In this document: positions 22,431-32,790 of the stretch, piece after piece
Numbering within the stretch: the stretch's first letter is position 1
Layout of the letters: each line of letters begins with the position of its first letter
Assembly: GCA_024516155.1 (NCBI GenBank)
Contig: JAJJXM010000021.1
Location: 682,001-746,000 of the forward strand
Length of the DNA: 64,000 nucleotides
Source: Pyronema omphalodes
Lineage: Eukaryota > Ascomycota > Pezizomycetes > Pezizales > Pyronemataceae
Direction: 5' to 3'
Made by a program: the position numbers and the translations under genes
Notes under the pieces: generated by a model
The model's database searches: none
Seen by the model: only the letters and a program-made list of their open reading frames with translations
Told to the model about the DNA's origin: nothing

Positions 22431-22605
22431 TTCTATTTATGACTTCCATACCATTTTTGGGGCAGTATTTTGAGTTGGAATATGTTTTGACGGGTGACTT
22501 TGTTTGGAGAGTCGCGGTTATTAGTGCGGTTTCGCTGGTACCGCCGTATGTGGTTAAGGTGGCCGGAAGAAGGTTGAGACCTTCGAGTTATGCTAAGGTT
22601 TAGGG
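22431..22605 (+). pseudogene. membrane-protein C-terminal remnant (copy B)
   Basis: Equivalent of 2442-2696. It reads PFLGQYF, LEYVLTGDF, SLVPPYVVKVAGRRLRPSS and then YAKV followed by stop codons. The two copies differ mostly by substitutions that keep the hydrophobic pattern up to that point. Possible P4-ATPase tail, as for copy A. Confidence 0.33.
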
Positions 22606-23079
22606 GATTTAGAAGGAGAAAGGATGCATTAAGGGGGGCTATAGATTGTTTTTCTTTTTCTGGGCGTGTGTGTTTTTGTAGTTTGGCTTTTTTGTATAGG
22701 GCGCAACGAATACGCATATAGCCACCATATCATATGATCAGTAGTAGATTGAATGTAGTGATGAAGTTGAAAGCCTGGCTTGGCTCAGGTGGGATTGGAT
22801 TAAGTAGGAAAATGTGATGAATTGATGGAAGATTTGTGGAAGATTGATGGCTTGCGATGTATCGTGCGTTTATATTGACTTCCACTGTTGGTTGTCGGAT
22901 TCTTTTCTCTTCAAATAACTTCGAATGCTTATCATTCCTTCGATTTCGTGAGAGAGCAAGCTGCAATCCATGATTTGAGCCAAACTTTTAATGCATTCTC
23001 GGACACCGAAACATTGAGCGTTTATAATTCCTTTTCATTTTTCCAGTAGAAATATCTAATCTCGTATACTGTATGCTGA

Positions 23080-23295
23080 GTGTTTCAGCTATTCAACCCA
23101 ACATATGGCGGTAGGACCGCTTCTGACTCTTCATGGCCCATCACTCGTATCCCTCTACCGTCGAGTGATCCACATTATCTCTCTACAACCAGACCTGCTC
23201 AGCTTTTTCACTTTGAACTGAGTACTGAACATTTGTCCATCTATGACTCAAAGACGTCTGTGTCTAAACGGAGGGTTTCTGCTACAAAGGAATAG
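23080..23295 (+). pseudogene. reading frame shared by both duplicated segments (copy B)
   Basis: A 71-codon frame beginning MFQLFNPTYGG and ending VSATKE, alignable to 3072-3308. Family unknown. An isolated, probably non-functional gene end. Confidence 0.3.
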
Positions 23296-23630
23296 ATTAC
23301 TAATTTTTCTAATACCGCATTTGAGAAGGTACGATGAAATGTAACACCACACCTCGAGTTTGACCCCCCCCAGCTACAGCCACAACCACACGGAAATCCT
23401 CAGATTTTCGTGCGGCATCGTCTTCAGCTCACTCAAATTACCTAGTCGCCGCGGCTTCAGATCAGGTCCCCTCGTTTTCGTCGTGCAAACGGTGAAGGCA
23501 GAGATTCGGACCCTGCAGCAGCCCCACGACTCAGGCATCCATCAACACCCCACCACCACAACCATCTCTCTCGTCGAACTCCAAGTCATCTCAATCTCTA
23601 TAAGCCCCCTCCTCATCATCACAGGCACCG

Positions 23631-25481
23631 ATGGGCCCCCGATCCTCAGTGGCGAGGAAGCAACCGATCCCCCCCGACAAACACCCCCTCATGGCGGCCT
23701 CCCTCGGCAGTCACGCCAGCGCAGAGCCGAACGGCGCACGTGACACCAATGACGACATGTACCTGGATTCTTCTGAATTAAGCGAAATGGAAGACGCGTC
23801 TCCCACTCCCTCGCCAATTCGCCGCACCGCCACTCCTGAACCGACCCCTAGAAACAGAGCCCCCCCGATCACGTCCCCCCGCACGCAACAGACTATCCGC
23901 CTACGTGACACGCCCGCGCTGACCGTCAACCCACTCAAACGCGCCGCTCCGTCCACCACCGACGCCTCCTCCGAAGGTGCCCTCGTGTACCAATCCGGGA
24001 TTGCAGACGCTCTCCAGACCTCCCGAACTGAACGCCGCACCGACACGATGACCCTACCCGTTACCATCGCCGAGCGCCTCCTGTCAGCAGTAGCCACCTA
24101 CGCCGACAGCGCTCGTGAGACCGATCGCCACACGAACGAACGAATCACAAAGGCATTCCGTACGATGGACAGGGACAGAGCAATCATGCTTGAAACCCAA
24201 GACATGCTCCGGACTCTGGTCCCAAACTACAAGCCCTCAGCGCCGAAAGAACCCTCCCACCTCCCCAATTCCCCTGACACTGCCCAATCCGCTGCCCTCA
24301 TTAACTACTGGAAGACCCGCTGCTTCGCAGCCGAGGAAGCCCTCACCAAAAATAACATCCCCGTACCCCCCTCCCCCGTATTTCCCCCCCCCACAAGTGA
24401 AGCGGCCTGGACAGGCCCCAATGTCGCTGGTAGGCTATTCAACGACAACCCACAAAACGCCGCCAAGAGAAAGAACCCCGCCCCCGCACCCTCCTCACCC
24501 AACCACCCCGCCCCCTGTAGAAACCCCCCCAAAGAACCAAACCCCCGCCCCGTGAGCGTCGTTATCCCATGCCCCGACCCCGAAAACCTTACGGACGATA
24601 CCAAAGTCCAGGTAGGCAATATGATCAATCGGGCGCTACGTGACGCAGAAGGTCCCCCCCACATCCATGTGGTAACCGTCCGGAAAAGTCCCAGCGGAAG
24701 CCTCATCCTGACCTTCCCCCCCAACAACACCCAAAGTGAAGTCATTCAATTCTTACCCCTGATGCACGAGGCCGCACAGTCTGTGCATATGACCCTCAAC
24801 AACCCCCGCATAGCTGAAAAGTGGCACAAATTAACTGTCCACAGCATCCCCCTTGACGTCTTCCCTGACACCCCCGACAGTATAACAGCCCTTCAAGCTG
24901 AGATAGAGCGCAACAACGCCGTCCACCTCACCCAACCCCCCAGATATATCACACACCCCGACAAAAGAATCGGCAAGACGGCCTCCAGCGTGATGATTGC
25001 GCTGACATCCGCCGATGACGCACGAAGGCTCAAACGCACGAAGGTAATCATCCGGTATGAGCCTCGCAAGGTCAGTGAGTATCACTCGGCCCGACCAACC
25101 GACCAGTGCCGCCGTTGCCTCCGCTACGGCCACCACCACGCCATTTGCCCAAACACCGCAAGCCCAGTGTGCGCTCTCCGCGCCGAACCCCACCCGACTG
25201 ATCTCCACCGCTGCCCAGAATGCCCCACCCGAGCCGGCAAAAGCTGTGCCCACTCCCCTCCCAAATGCTTTAACTGCACATCCGAGCAACAGAGTGATGT
25301 GAACCACCCGGCATTCCATCCTAAATGCCCTGTGAGACTCGCGATAGTGAGAGCATCATGGGAAAAAACTCGATCCACCCGCCCAACCCTTCCCGACCAA
25401 CACGCTGACTCCGCTATGACCACCGATGCACAGACAGGAGAAATCAGCAGCCACCATAAATGTCATATCCCACAATATTAA
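23631..25481 (+). CDS. LINE ORF1, Gag-like RNA-binding protein
   Basis: A 616-residue, proline-rich protein with no stop codons. The C-terminal region has a zinc knuckle CRRCLRYGHHHAIC (about residues 496-509), followed by further Cys/His clusters (CPECPTRAGKSCAH; CFNC..H..CP), as in Gag-like ORF1 proteins of Tad1/I-type LINEs, which coat element RNA. A central block (about residues 310-490) looks like the usual ORF1 RRM-like region. It overlaps the start of ORF2 by 56 nt in a different frame, suggesting coupled termination and reinitiation. The intact frame argues for relatively recent activity even though ORF2 is broken. Confidence 0.82.
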   Translation: MGPRSSVARKQPIPPDKHPLMAASLGSHASAEPNGARDTNDDMYLDSSELSEMEDASPTPSPIRRTATPEPTPRNRAPPITSPRTQQTIRLRDTPALTVNPLKRAAPSTTDASSEGALVYQSGIADALQTSRTERRTDTMTLPVTIAERLLSAVATYADSARETDRHTNERITKAFRTMDRDRAIMLETQDMLRTLVPNYKPSAPKEPSHLPNSPDTAQSAALINYWKTRCFAAEEALTKNNIPVPPSPVFPPPTSEAAWTGPNVAGRLFNDNPQNAAKRKNPAPAPSSPNHPAPCRNPPKEPNPRPVSVVIPCPDPENLTDDTKVQVGNMINRALRDAEGPPHIHVVTVRKSPSGSLILTFPPNNTQSEVIQFLPLMHEAAQSVHMTLNNPRIAEKWHKLTVHSIPLDVFPDTPDSITALQAEIERNNAVHLTQPPRYITHPDKRIGKTASSVMIALTSADDARRLKRTKVIIRYEPRKVSEYHSARPTDQCRRCLRYGHHHAICPNTASPVCALRAEPHPTDLHRCPECPTRAGKSCAHSPPKCFNCTSEQQSDVNHPAFHPKCPVRLAIVRASWEKTRSTRPTLPDQHADSAMTTDAQTGEISSHHKCHIPQY

Positions 25482-25893
25482 CAGGAGCAGCAACGCTCTA
25501 AACACACTATTAAATTCCGCTGACCCCACAGCGGATATAATCCTGATCCAAGAAGCAAACGTAAGAGACCCTCGTTTTGTAACTACCCACCCAAACGTCA
25601 TCACCATCCACCCCCCTGCCCATAATGGCGCAACTCTCAGGACGGCGGCGTACGTGACCCGCCTAAACCCCTTCCTCCACATCACCCCCCGCCTTGACAT
25701 TTGCCCCGACCCCGACATCCAGATCCTGGAGGTACAAACTCCACTCATCCAGTCCTTGTACCTCATCAACATCTACAAGGAATGGGACCCCCAAACGAAA
25801 CTGTACACCATTTCGAGATCCCTAATCCCCCTTTCCCTACCCAATCGATGCGTCATCACAGGAGATATCAACGCCCACCACCCCTTATGGAAC
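25426..25893 (+). pseudogene. LINE ORF2, endonuclease part, truncated by copia insertion
   Basis: The ATG at 25426 overlaps ORF1. The encoded start is an apurinic/apyrimidinic-type (EEP) endonuclease: ISHNIN, ILIQEAN (catalytic Glu), INIYKEWD and GDINAHHPLWN (catalytic Asp-Asn). The frame then enters the copia LTR. Reverse transcriptase is absent here. This domain nicks target DNA for target-primed reverse transcription. Confidence 0.85.
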
Positions 25894-26054
25894 TGTCGAA
25901 GGTCTCACAGGCACGAGGAGAAGAAGAAAGTGGAGGTGGTGACCGAATGTATTAACGAGCGTAAAGAGTCAGGCATAGACAGGCAAGCGAGTGCCTATAC
26001 ATAGAGAGTGGTCCACCTCCACCTAAGCACTAGGGCCTTAGGCGCACTTCAACA
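25894..26054 (-). repeat. 3' LTR of the copia element (161 bp)
   Basis: On the minus strand it starts TGTTGAAGTGCGCC and ends GACA. The adjacent internal sequence on the minus strand is a purine tract, AGATGAGGGGGTG (26055-26067), the plus-strand primer site. The LTR is unusually short and belongs to the same family as the solo LTRs at 1714, 20824 and 21424. Confidence 0.9.
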
Positions 26055-26307
26055 CACCCCCTCATCTAAGGACGGGTGCTACAAACATAATAATAAGAAG
26101 AAATAACAATCCACCATAACAGAAAACAAGAACAATACCATAGAAAAAGAAAATACCCAATTATCCATAAAAGAAGAAGTGAAGAAGTGAAAACCCATAA
26201 GAAGAAGAACCCAAATAAAAACAACACAATTCAATCATCATCATTATCAGCAATCAGCAGCCATACTTCAATCACAAACACACACTTATTCATTCAAACC
26301 AAATCCA
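26055..26307 (-). other. copia 3' untranslated segment
   Basis: Lies between the pol stop codon and the LTR. A-rich on the plus strand, with no coding signal; it contains the polypurine tract next to the LTR. Confidence 0.6.
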
Positions 26308-29300
26308 TTAATCATAATTATCACTCAGCGTTTCCATCCCTAGAAGTTTCACGGCCAACGCGTGTGTTGGTCCAGGGAGCGGTTTAGTGAGGACATCTGC
26401 GACATTTTCTTTGGACGCAATGTATTCAGACGATAACGTTCCCTTTCTAGTTTCGTCGATCGAGTGGTGAAACTTCACATCGATGTGTTTTGTTTTCGCC
26501 TTGATGACGCCGGTCTGAAGGAGGCGAAGTGCTCCCATGTTGTCGCAACGGACCGAGGTCGGCACTTTGTTATCCCAGGCTTCGGTGTCGTCCATCAATA
26601 GGCGGAACCAGATCGCTTCACGGGTCGCATTGCTGCATGCAATGTACTCGGCTTCAAGAGTGGAGAGGGCGATGACGGACTGCTTCTTTGAGCTCCAGTG
26701 TATCGGCCCGTCCGCTCCTGGCGCAAGGACTACGCACCCCCCGACGCTTTTCCGATCGGCTGTACTGCCGGCCCAGTCGCTGTCGGAGAAGAGTCGCAAA
26801 CAGTCCTGCGGTATGTCGTGGTTACACTTGTAGATAATCGACAAATTTTTCGTACCTTTCAAGTATCGGATGACCCTTTTGGCGGCGGTCATGTGCATGG
26901 CTAGAGGCGACTGATTGTATCGGCTGAGGGCGGTCACCGCAAAGGCGATGTCAGGACAAGTTCCGATTGCTGCGTACATCAGTGATCCGCCCATTGATAG
27001 ATACAGGCGTTTTTGCTGTTCATCAGTGGTCTTGTCTTCGCAGTCAGTATTCTCAAGATCAACATGAATGTCCATTGGGGAAGAGGTGGGTGCGGCCTCA
27101 AGAAGACCGTATCTGGCAATCACCCCCTCAATGTAATGCTTCTGCGAGATGGCAATGCTTCCGTCAGGCAAGTATTCGAGTTCCAGGCCGAGAAAGCGAG
27201 TCGCTTTTCCGAGATCTGTCATTTTGAAGCGAGCACTGAGGGCCTTCTTGATGTTGTCGCCCACCCTCTGTTTTGTCAGATTGAAGATCAAGATATCATC
27301 GACATATAAGAGTAGAAATGCGTCCTTCATGAGGTAGAGGTTGGAGTCGGCGTGAGCTTGTCGGACACCTTGCTTCATGAGGAAGTCATTAATCTGGGCC
27401 CACCATAATCGGGGTGCCTGTTTTAGGCCGTACAGGGCTTTCAGCAGGCGGACCGTCGATGTTTTTGATAGACGTTTATCGAGCCATTCGATGCCAGGAG
27501 GCATGGACATGAAAGTCCTGTCGTTGTCAATGGCTGGGTTGAGGAAGGCCGTGACAACATCCATTTGATCGACTGACCACCCCCTGGTTGCAGATAAGCT
27601 TAGCAGGTAACGTAGAGTACTTAGCTTGGAGACAGGTGCATATGTCTCATCATAATCGATTCCTGGAACTTGCTCATAACCCTTTATAACCAGTCGGGCC
27701 TTGAATTTTGTGCTGCCGTCAATGTTGCGTTTGGTTTTGTAAATCCATCGACACTTCAAGGGCTTGCATCCAAAGGGAACAGTGATGCCGCTGTAGGATG
27801 TTTGATTGTCGAATGCATCAGGCGATGACACTGGTCGGAGAGGTTCTGCATTGTCATTTGATTTGAAGGCCTGGAAGGTTTCGTTTATCAGTAAAGGGTT
27901 CCATTCTTCTTGCATCGCAGTTCTCCAGTTGTCCCGGTCGGCGCTCTTCATTGCTGCGGTGTAAGAGGTCGGGTCGCCGTCAAGTAGATCAGGACCTATG
28001 GCCTCGTCGGGATCGTCTATAGTTGCTTTGGCGAGAAAGGCCGAGGCCAGAGCGTCGTCAATATCAATGTCTTTGTAGCGGGACTTGTTTAGTTTGTTGG
28101 CCTTCAGTCGCTTGTCGCGTAGGGACAGTGAATTCATGTCATTAGAAGCATCTGAGAATTAGGATGTTAGTTCAAAGAAGTGAATATCTGAGCAGTAGAG
28201 AAAGAAGTTTGAGAAACAAGGGAATGCAGTAGACAGGGATTCCGTGGCAGAATCTCGTGAGGAGATGCACAGCGGAGTGTTGATCGGATAAAATTTCTAG
28301 GATAAGTATCCTTGAACTGATGATAATCAGTGTGTGGCATATTCGCCTAGTAAGGGTTGTCCGGACAGCATGGAGGCTGGTCGGGACAGTGACATTCAAG
28401 ACAAAATTGTCAATGATAGTTAGAGTGAGGCAGCATGAAAGCTGATCCGACTCGAAGATAATGTGATAAAGAATATACCGTGTGGCCGTGAAAAGGTCCT
28501 ACAGCGGTGACATGGAAAAAGTTGGGGTGGTCATTTGTACATACTCTGAATGAGGGCGTCTATCTCATGTGATATGAGCGCTGACGCATTCTCATCACCC
28601 CCTTCAATGATATCAGGGAAACAGTCAGATATTGCCTTGATAATTTCTTCTGATGTGTTGGGACGTCCTTCAGAATCGCAAGCATTATTGTCCTCTAAGA
28701 AGACGACGTTGGAAGCGCGCACGACAGAACGTGAATTGAAGTCATAGATGCGCCAAATCTTTGACGAATCCGTGTATCCAACCATCATGCTGTGTGACGC
28801 GCGTGCGCTCCAGTTCTTGTCTGTCCTCTGCTCCTTCGGTATATGCTTGAAGACCGTGCAACCGAATCTTCGAAGGTGTAGCAGCTGAGGCGGCCTGTGA
28901 AACAGGGCCTCATGAGGACTTAGCCAGCCTTTGAGCGTCCTAGTCGGAGATATTGAGTGAAGGTACACCGCTGTGTTGACAGCCTCAGCCCAGAAGCGAT
29001 GAGGAACTTGGGCGTCTATTAGCATGGAACGTGCTTTGCCGTTGATCGTCTGAATGAATCTCTCGGCTGTTCCGTTTTTATGCTGTGTGAAGGGTGGTGA
29101 GGGTTCGAACGAGATACCGTTTTTCGCCAGGAAAGAACGGAACTGATGATTGTTAAATTCCCCTGTGCCATTGTCACACCTGAAACGATGAATCTTATGT
29201 CCTTGAGATTCAATCCACGCTTTGTATTCTTGGAATACCGGTAGTACCGCGTCTGTGGATTTTGATTTCAGAAAGTAAACCTTGGCGAAACGACTGAAGT

Positions 29301-30274
29301 CATCAATATAGATGATATAATACCGTCGTTGGCTGATCGACGGAGTCGACATCGGGCCGCAGACATCCGAGTGGACAAGTTCAAAGGGCTTGGTCGCACG
29401 TTCGGTTGGTGATCGGATAAAGGACTGTCGATTCTTGGCTCGTATGCAAGTCGTACAGGACTGGGAATGATCTAATGTTGTAGTTTTATCAGTCGAATTA
29501 ATGATTTTAGACAAGGACTCAGTATTGAGGTGGGCCAGTCTTCTGTGCCACATCTCGAAATTGCTTGTCGGTTCAAGGCGGAAAGACTGTCTGTGTGCTG
29601 TCCGAAGGTCTTTGTCGCTTGGACGAGTAAGATCAACGTCTGCACTTGTTCGTTTATTCGATGATCTTGTTGTTCGGGTCGAGGAGGGAATAGAGTTAAT
29701 GTCGACGCCTGCACCAGATCGAGTGGTTATCAGGGCGTCGTGGTCCTCCTTAATAGCCTCCGCTGTCCATCTGTAAAGATTGTCCTTCATGTGAGCGACA
29801 ATGATTGTTTTGGAGGTCTTGTCTTTGACAGTACAAGTACCGTCCGCCATAGTAATTTGCCACCCCCTTTTATCGAAGAGGGGCAGAGAGAAAAGGGAGA
29901 GTCGAAACGTGGGAACGTATAGTGCAGAAATTTGAAAGAGATTATTGAGGATGATTTTTCCGTAGGTGTTGGTGGTGACTGTGCTATTGTCACCTAAACG
30001 AATGTTGATGGACTTGCAAGTAGCTAAAGAATCAGTGAGAAAAGCAGATTTATCATTACAAAAATGGTGCGTTGCACCAGAGTCGAGCACCCATGTATGT
30101 GTCTCAGCGGACGAGTCTGTGGCGATCAAGACTTGCGCTGTTAGGGAGGTGCTGGAGTTCCCGAGTCAAATACCGACATCAGTGTTGTCTAGCTCGGCAA
30201 TTTTCGCACTGGAGCGAAGCTTGTACCGCTCGCGTCTGGCGGTAGCCGAAGATCTGAGTTTGCACTCTGTCGCA
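26308..30274 (-). pseudogene. copia pol: protease, integrase, intron, reverse transcriptase, RNase H
   Basis: Reading right to left: a linker from gag with an in-frame stop at 30167-30169, protease WVLDSGATHH (catalytic Asp), the integrase zinc finger (H-H and CTTCIRAK), integrase core (HSDVCGP, RFRCDNGTGEF, KNGTAERF), then an apparent intron 28544-28152. This has a GTATGT donor, CTAAC branch, TTCTCAG acceptor and in-frame stops. Splicing restores a continuous frame (phase 1) into reverse transcriptase (YGLKQAPRLWW, LLYVDDILIF) and RNase H, ending ADVLTKPL. The element is broken by the stop codon and by Gypsy-1. Established family logic: integrase precedes RT in Ty1/copia. The two reading frames are otherwise long and clean. 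Confidence 0.88.
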
Positions 30275-30279
30275 ACGTG

Positions 30280-31397
30280 TGTCACGGCTCGAGAATTATT
30301 ACCTTCCCCCTCCTCGTCACTCATTCATCTATTATCATTCGCTTCATTATCCAGCACTCGTTTGTTTATTTATTTCTATTATCCTTCGGTCTTCGATCAT
30401 CACTCGTCACTCGCCTGGGTTAGGGTTACGCTCAATTCCCAAATTGTCAAAAAGGTCACGTCCCTTACCCCCAGGGTTAGGGGTCAGCTCGGATCCCTTT
30501 TCGGAAATTCCATACCTACGGCCTACCGATCATCATATCCGATTAGATAAGATCGGTCACGTGTTCTAATCAATAGTAGATCACTATGCACGCGCACTGG
30601 TCTACTAATGTGCGCACACGTGACTAGGGCTAGGGCACGATCATCTTATCGATATGTTAAGATCTAGTCATGTGACCTTATCAGTATTGCACCATCTTTC
30701 CAATCGCAGCTGATCTGGATTCACGTGACTAGGGTTAGGGTTGCACCCGCACGCACACAAACTAGGGTTAGGTTTGTGACCGTACGCGCACAGCTGGGGT
30801 TAGGGTTACGGACGCACGGGCACGATTAGGGTTACAGAAGCGCGCGCGTGACTACGCTTAGGGTTACGCTACCGCGCACGCGAGTTACGCTATCGCGCAC
30901 GCGAGATACGCTAACGAGCGCGCGACGAGGCTGTGCACGCAAACACGCTAATTTGGTACGAACGCGTTAGCGCGTCTAGAACGCGCAACCGCGACCGCGT
31001 TGTTTACTTAGTTATTTTTCGGGAAAATTCTGCAAGTAGTGGCTCGGCGTGTAAGGAGGAAAAATTGTATATAAGAGGATTGTTTCTTTGTTTGTTTATT
31101 TTGTTTTTCCTTTCTCCTTACACAGTTATTTGTTTATTTACAAATTCAAATACTTTGTCGAAATCTTTGTTTACGTCCTCGTTCTCGTCCCCGTCTTTGG
31201 ATCTCTTTGTCCCTTGAAATCTTTGTTTATTTCCTTAACTTCTAAACACAGAAAGTCTTTAAGTTGATGCTAGACACAGCTTAAGAGTTTCTAACGTTGA
31301 AGTTATTATAAGGATATATCCATTGAACTCAAGAGTGAATAATTGAGAAGAGCCCTCAGGTTCTCCGTCAGCTATCTCTCCCTTGTTCGCCGTTACA
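30280..31397 (+). repeat. Gypsy-1 5' LTR
   Basis: Starts TGTCACGGCTCGAG and ends GCCGTTACA. U3 contains several (TTAGGG)1-2 telomere-like motifs, GATA-rich near-palindromes (ATCTTATCGATA) and a tandem CGCGCACGCGAG-type repeat near 30870-30905. Confidence 0.95.
31049..31129 (+). promoter_or_regulatory. Gypsy-1 LTR core promoter and transcript start
   Basis: TATA box TATATAAG at 31068-31075. The 12-mer TTACACAGTTAT (31118-31129), complementary to the primer-binding site, marks the expected 5' end of the RNA about 45 nt downstream. The inverted repeat GTGTAAGGAG (31049-31058) and CTCCTTACAC (31114-31123) encloses the TATA box and this start. The start position is inferred, not measured. Confidence 0.6.
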
Positions 31398-31399
31398 AC

Positions 31400-31411
31400 A
31401 TAACTGTGTAA
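31400..31411 (+). promoter_or_regulatory. Gypsy-1 primer-binding site, self-priming type
   Basis: ATAACTGTGTAA begins two bases after the LTR and is the exact reverse complement of TTACACAGTTAT at 31118-31129 in the LTR. It does not start with TGG, as a tRNA-primed site would. This is the arrangement known from Tf1/sushi elements, in which the RNA 5' end folds back to prime minus-strand synthesis. Confidence 0.75.
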
Positions 31412-31460
31412 TCAAGACCTGCCGGCACCACCGTCAACTCTCGATTACAACAAGCTTTAC

Positions 31461-31631
31461 ATGCTTCACAACCTCTGGTTCTACGAATTCATCAACCTAT
31501 TACCGATCTTCCGTTCCCTCGAAAACCCCGTCGTCCTTGACGAAATCGAAATCGCTCGACAACTCGGAAACGAATACGCAGCAACTCGAATTCAATATAA
31601 CGACGAAACCAACATCTGGCACCTCCGTTGA
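31461..31631 (+). CDS. Gypsy-1 leader ORF, 56 aa
   Basis: A small frame starting MLHNLWFYEF and ending NIWHLR, in the same frame as gag and separated from the gag ATG by a stop codon and nine bases. The same ORF is present in Gypsy-2 (49314-49484), where the stop is TAA instead of TGA, so termination is kept although the codon differs. No family is recognised. It could be a small protein, a regulatory upstream ORF or an N-terminal Gag extension reached by readthrough. Confidence 0.5.
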   Translation: MLHNLWFYEFINLLPIFRSLENPVVLDEIEIARQLGNEYAATRIQYNDETNIWHLR

Positions 31632-31640
31632 TCCCTCGAA

Positions 31641-32759
31641 ATGGACCAAAACAACAAGGTCGTCGTGGCCCTGTACCTCAACGAAGCCGAAAGGTTAGAG
31701 GTCGAACAGGACCCCACGAAGATCAAATTGGTCCGCAACGCCGTAAAAGAATACGAACGAGACTGTCAACTTAGGGACGACCTCCGAGCCGAACTCACAG
31801 AAGCTCGAAAGGACAACTCCCTCTACGCTCAACGAATTACCGATTTGGAAAGGGATCTCGAAAGCGCCAACGCCTCCGTTCGACTCCTACAAGCCCTTAC
31901 GAAGAACGGTCCCCTTCCGAATACCCGTCCCATCGAATTACCTCATCCACCTGAGTTCTCTGGTGAACGCAAGGAACTCTTGAACTTCATCTCGAAGGTC
32001 AGAGCCAAGCTCGCCGGAGACTCCTCCCGTTTTACCGATGATCAACATAAGCTACGTTATACTTATGGATATCTCAAAGGCAACGCTCAGAATCAAATTC
32101 AACCCTACTTCCTTACAGATAAGATTAAGCTTAAGGACGTTGAGGCTCTCATTACAATTCTGGAAGCTGCCTTCGGAGATCCTGATCAAGTTGGTACTGC
32201 ATCTGCGGAATTGGATAAACTTCAACAGGGCAACCGTGAGTTTAGCCAATACTACGCAGAGTTCCAACGATTAATGGCTATCTTGAACTACGACGAAAAC
32301 GCAAAGAAGGCTGCTCTGAAGCGTGGGCTCTCTCGAGACCTTCAGACCAGTCTTGTTTACCAAGCCGAAGAACCTCAGAACTTCACCAAATTTGTGGATC
32401 TTTGTATGAAGCTGGATTATAGAATTCGAGCTCATTCAAACACCACAAAGCGGCACGTTTCTTCGGTCCCCAGTCGTTCCAGCTCCACGCCGTCTCGCCC
32501 GGCGTCCCACCCAACGAATACCAACAGTGGTAATTACGGATCGGCCCCCATGGACCTATCAGCTTCCCAAAAGGCTCAGAACCAACGCCGTCGTGATGAA
32601 CGAATGGCTAAGGGACTTTGTCTTTATTGTGGATCAGCCGATCATTTCAAGAACGAATGTTCTACGTTGGCAGCAAACAACTCCCGCAAGATTCGCCTAG
32701 CCGCCGCCGAGGTTTTGGATATCCCAACAAACCCCGATGTCGACCAGGGAAAAGAGTAG
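31641..32759 (+). CDS. Gypsy-1 Gag
   Basis: A 372-residue structural protein that packages element RNA. Residues about 40-80 form a charged coiled coil, about 95-255 match the retrotransposon Gag fold region (starting at HPPEFSGERKELLNF), and a CCHC knuckle CLYCGSADHFKNEC lies near residue 330. It ends nine residues after VLDIPTNPD at a TAG (32757-32759). The -1 frameshift site 32747-32753 lies just before this stop and leads into Pol. The frame is intact and nearly identical to Gypsy-2 Gag. Confidence 0.95.
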   Translation: MDQNNKVVVALYLNEAERLEVEQDPTKIKLVRNAVKEYERDCQLRDDLRAELTEARKDNSLYAQRITDLERDLESANASVRLLQALTKNGPLPNTRPIELPHPPEFSGERKELLNFISKVRAKLAGDSSRFTDDQHKLRYTYGYLKGNAQNQIQPYFLTDKIKLKDVEALITILEAAFGDPDQVGTASAELDKLQQGNREFSQYYAEFQRLMAILNYDENAKKAALKRGLSRDLQTSLVYQAEEPQNFTKFVDLCMKLDYRIRAHSNTTKRHVSSVPSRSSSTPSRPASHPTNTNSGNYGSAPMDLSASQKAQNQRRRDERMAKGLCLYCGSADHFKNECSTLAANNSRKIRLAAAEVLDIPTNPDVDQGKE

Positions 32760-32790
32760 TCCATCAACAGCCTGTTGGCTCTGTTGTTGG
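32747..32790 (+). promoter_or_regulatory. -1 ribosomal frameshift signal (GGGAAAA plus hairpin)
   Basis: The heptamer G GGA AAA sits in the Gag frame as X XXY YYZ. Seven bases downstream, CCATCAACAG (32761-32770) pairs with CTGTTGTTGG (32781-32790) with one mismatch, extended by CC/GG around a UGUU loop. Slipping back one base enters the Pol frame as RVVHQQPVG. The heptamer is also present in Gypsy-2 (48192-48198, minus). Confidence 0.78.

Larger units (their letters stand above)
19975..23340 (+). repeat. segmental duplication, copy B
   Basis: Colinear with 485-3320. Specific differences are an extra copia-type LTR inserted at 20824-21040, an (AAAAAG)n tract expanded to about 300 bp at 21650-21947, and additional sequence near 22965-23005. 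Its right end is where the LINE begins (about 23341). It contains no intact gene. Confidence 0.85.
23341..25893 (+). mobile_element. Tad1-like LINE, 5' part
   Basis: 5' part of a non-LTR retrotransposon: an untranslated leader of about 290 bp, ORF1 and the endonuclease start of ORF2. It is cut at 25893 by the LTR of the copia element. The 3' part of what is probably the same element resumes at about 52345 in the same orientation. The 5' boundary is set where similarity between the duplicated segments stops, so it is approximate. Confidence 0.8.
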
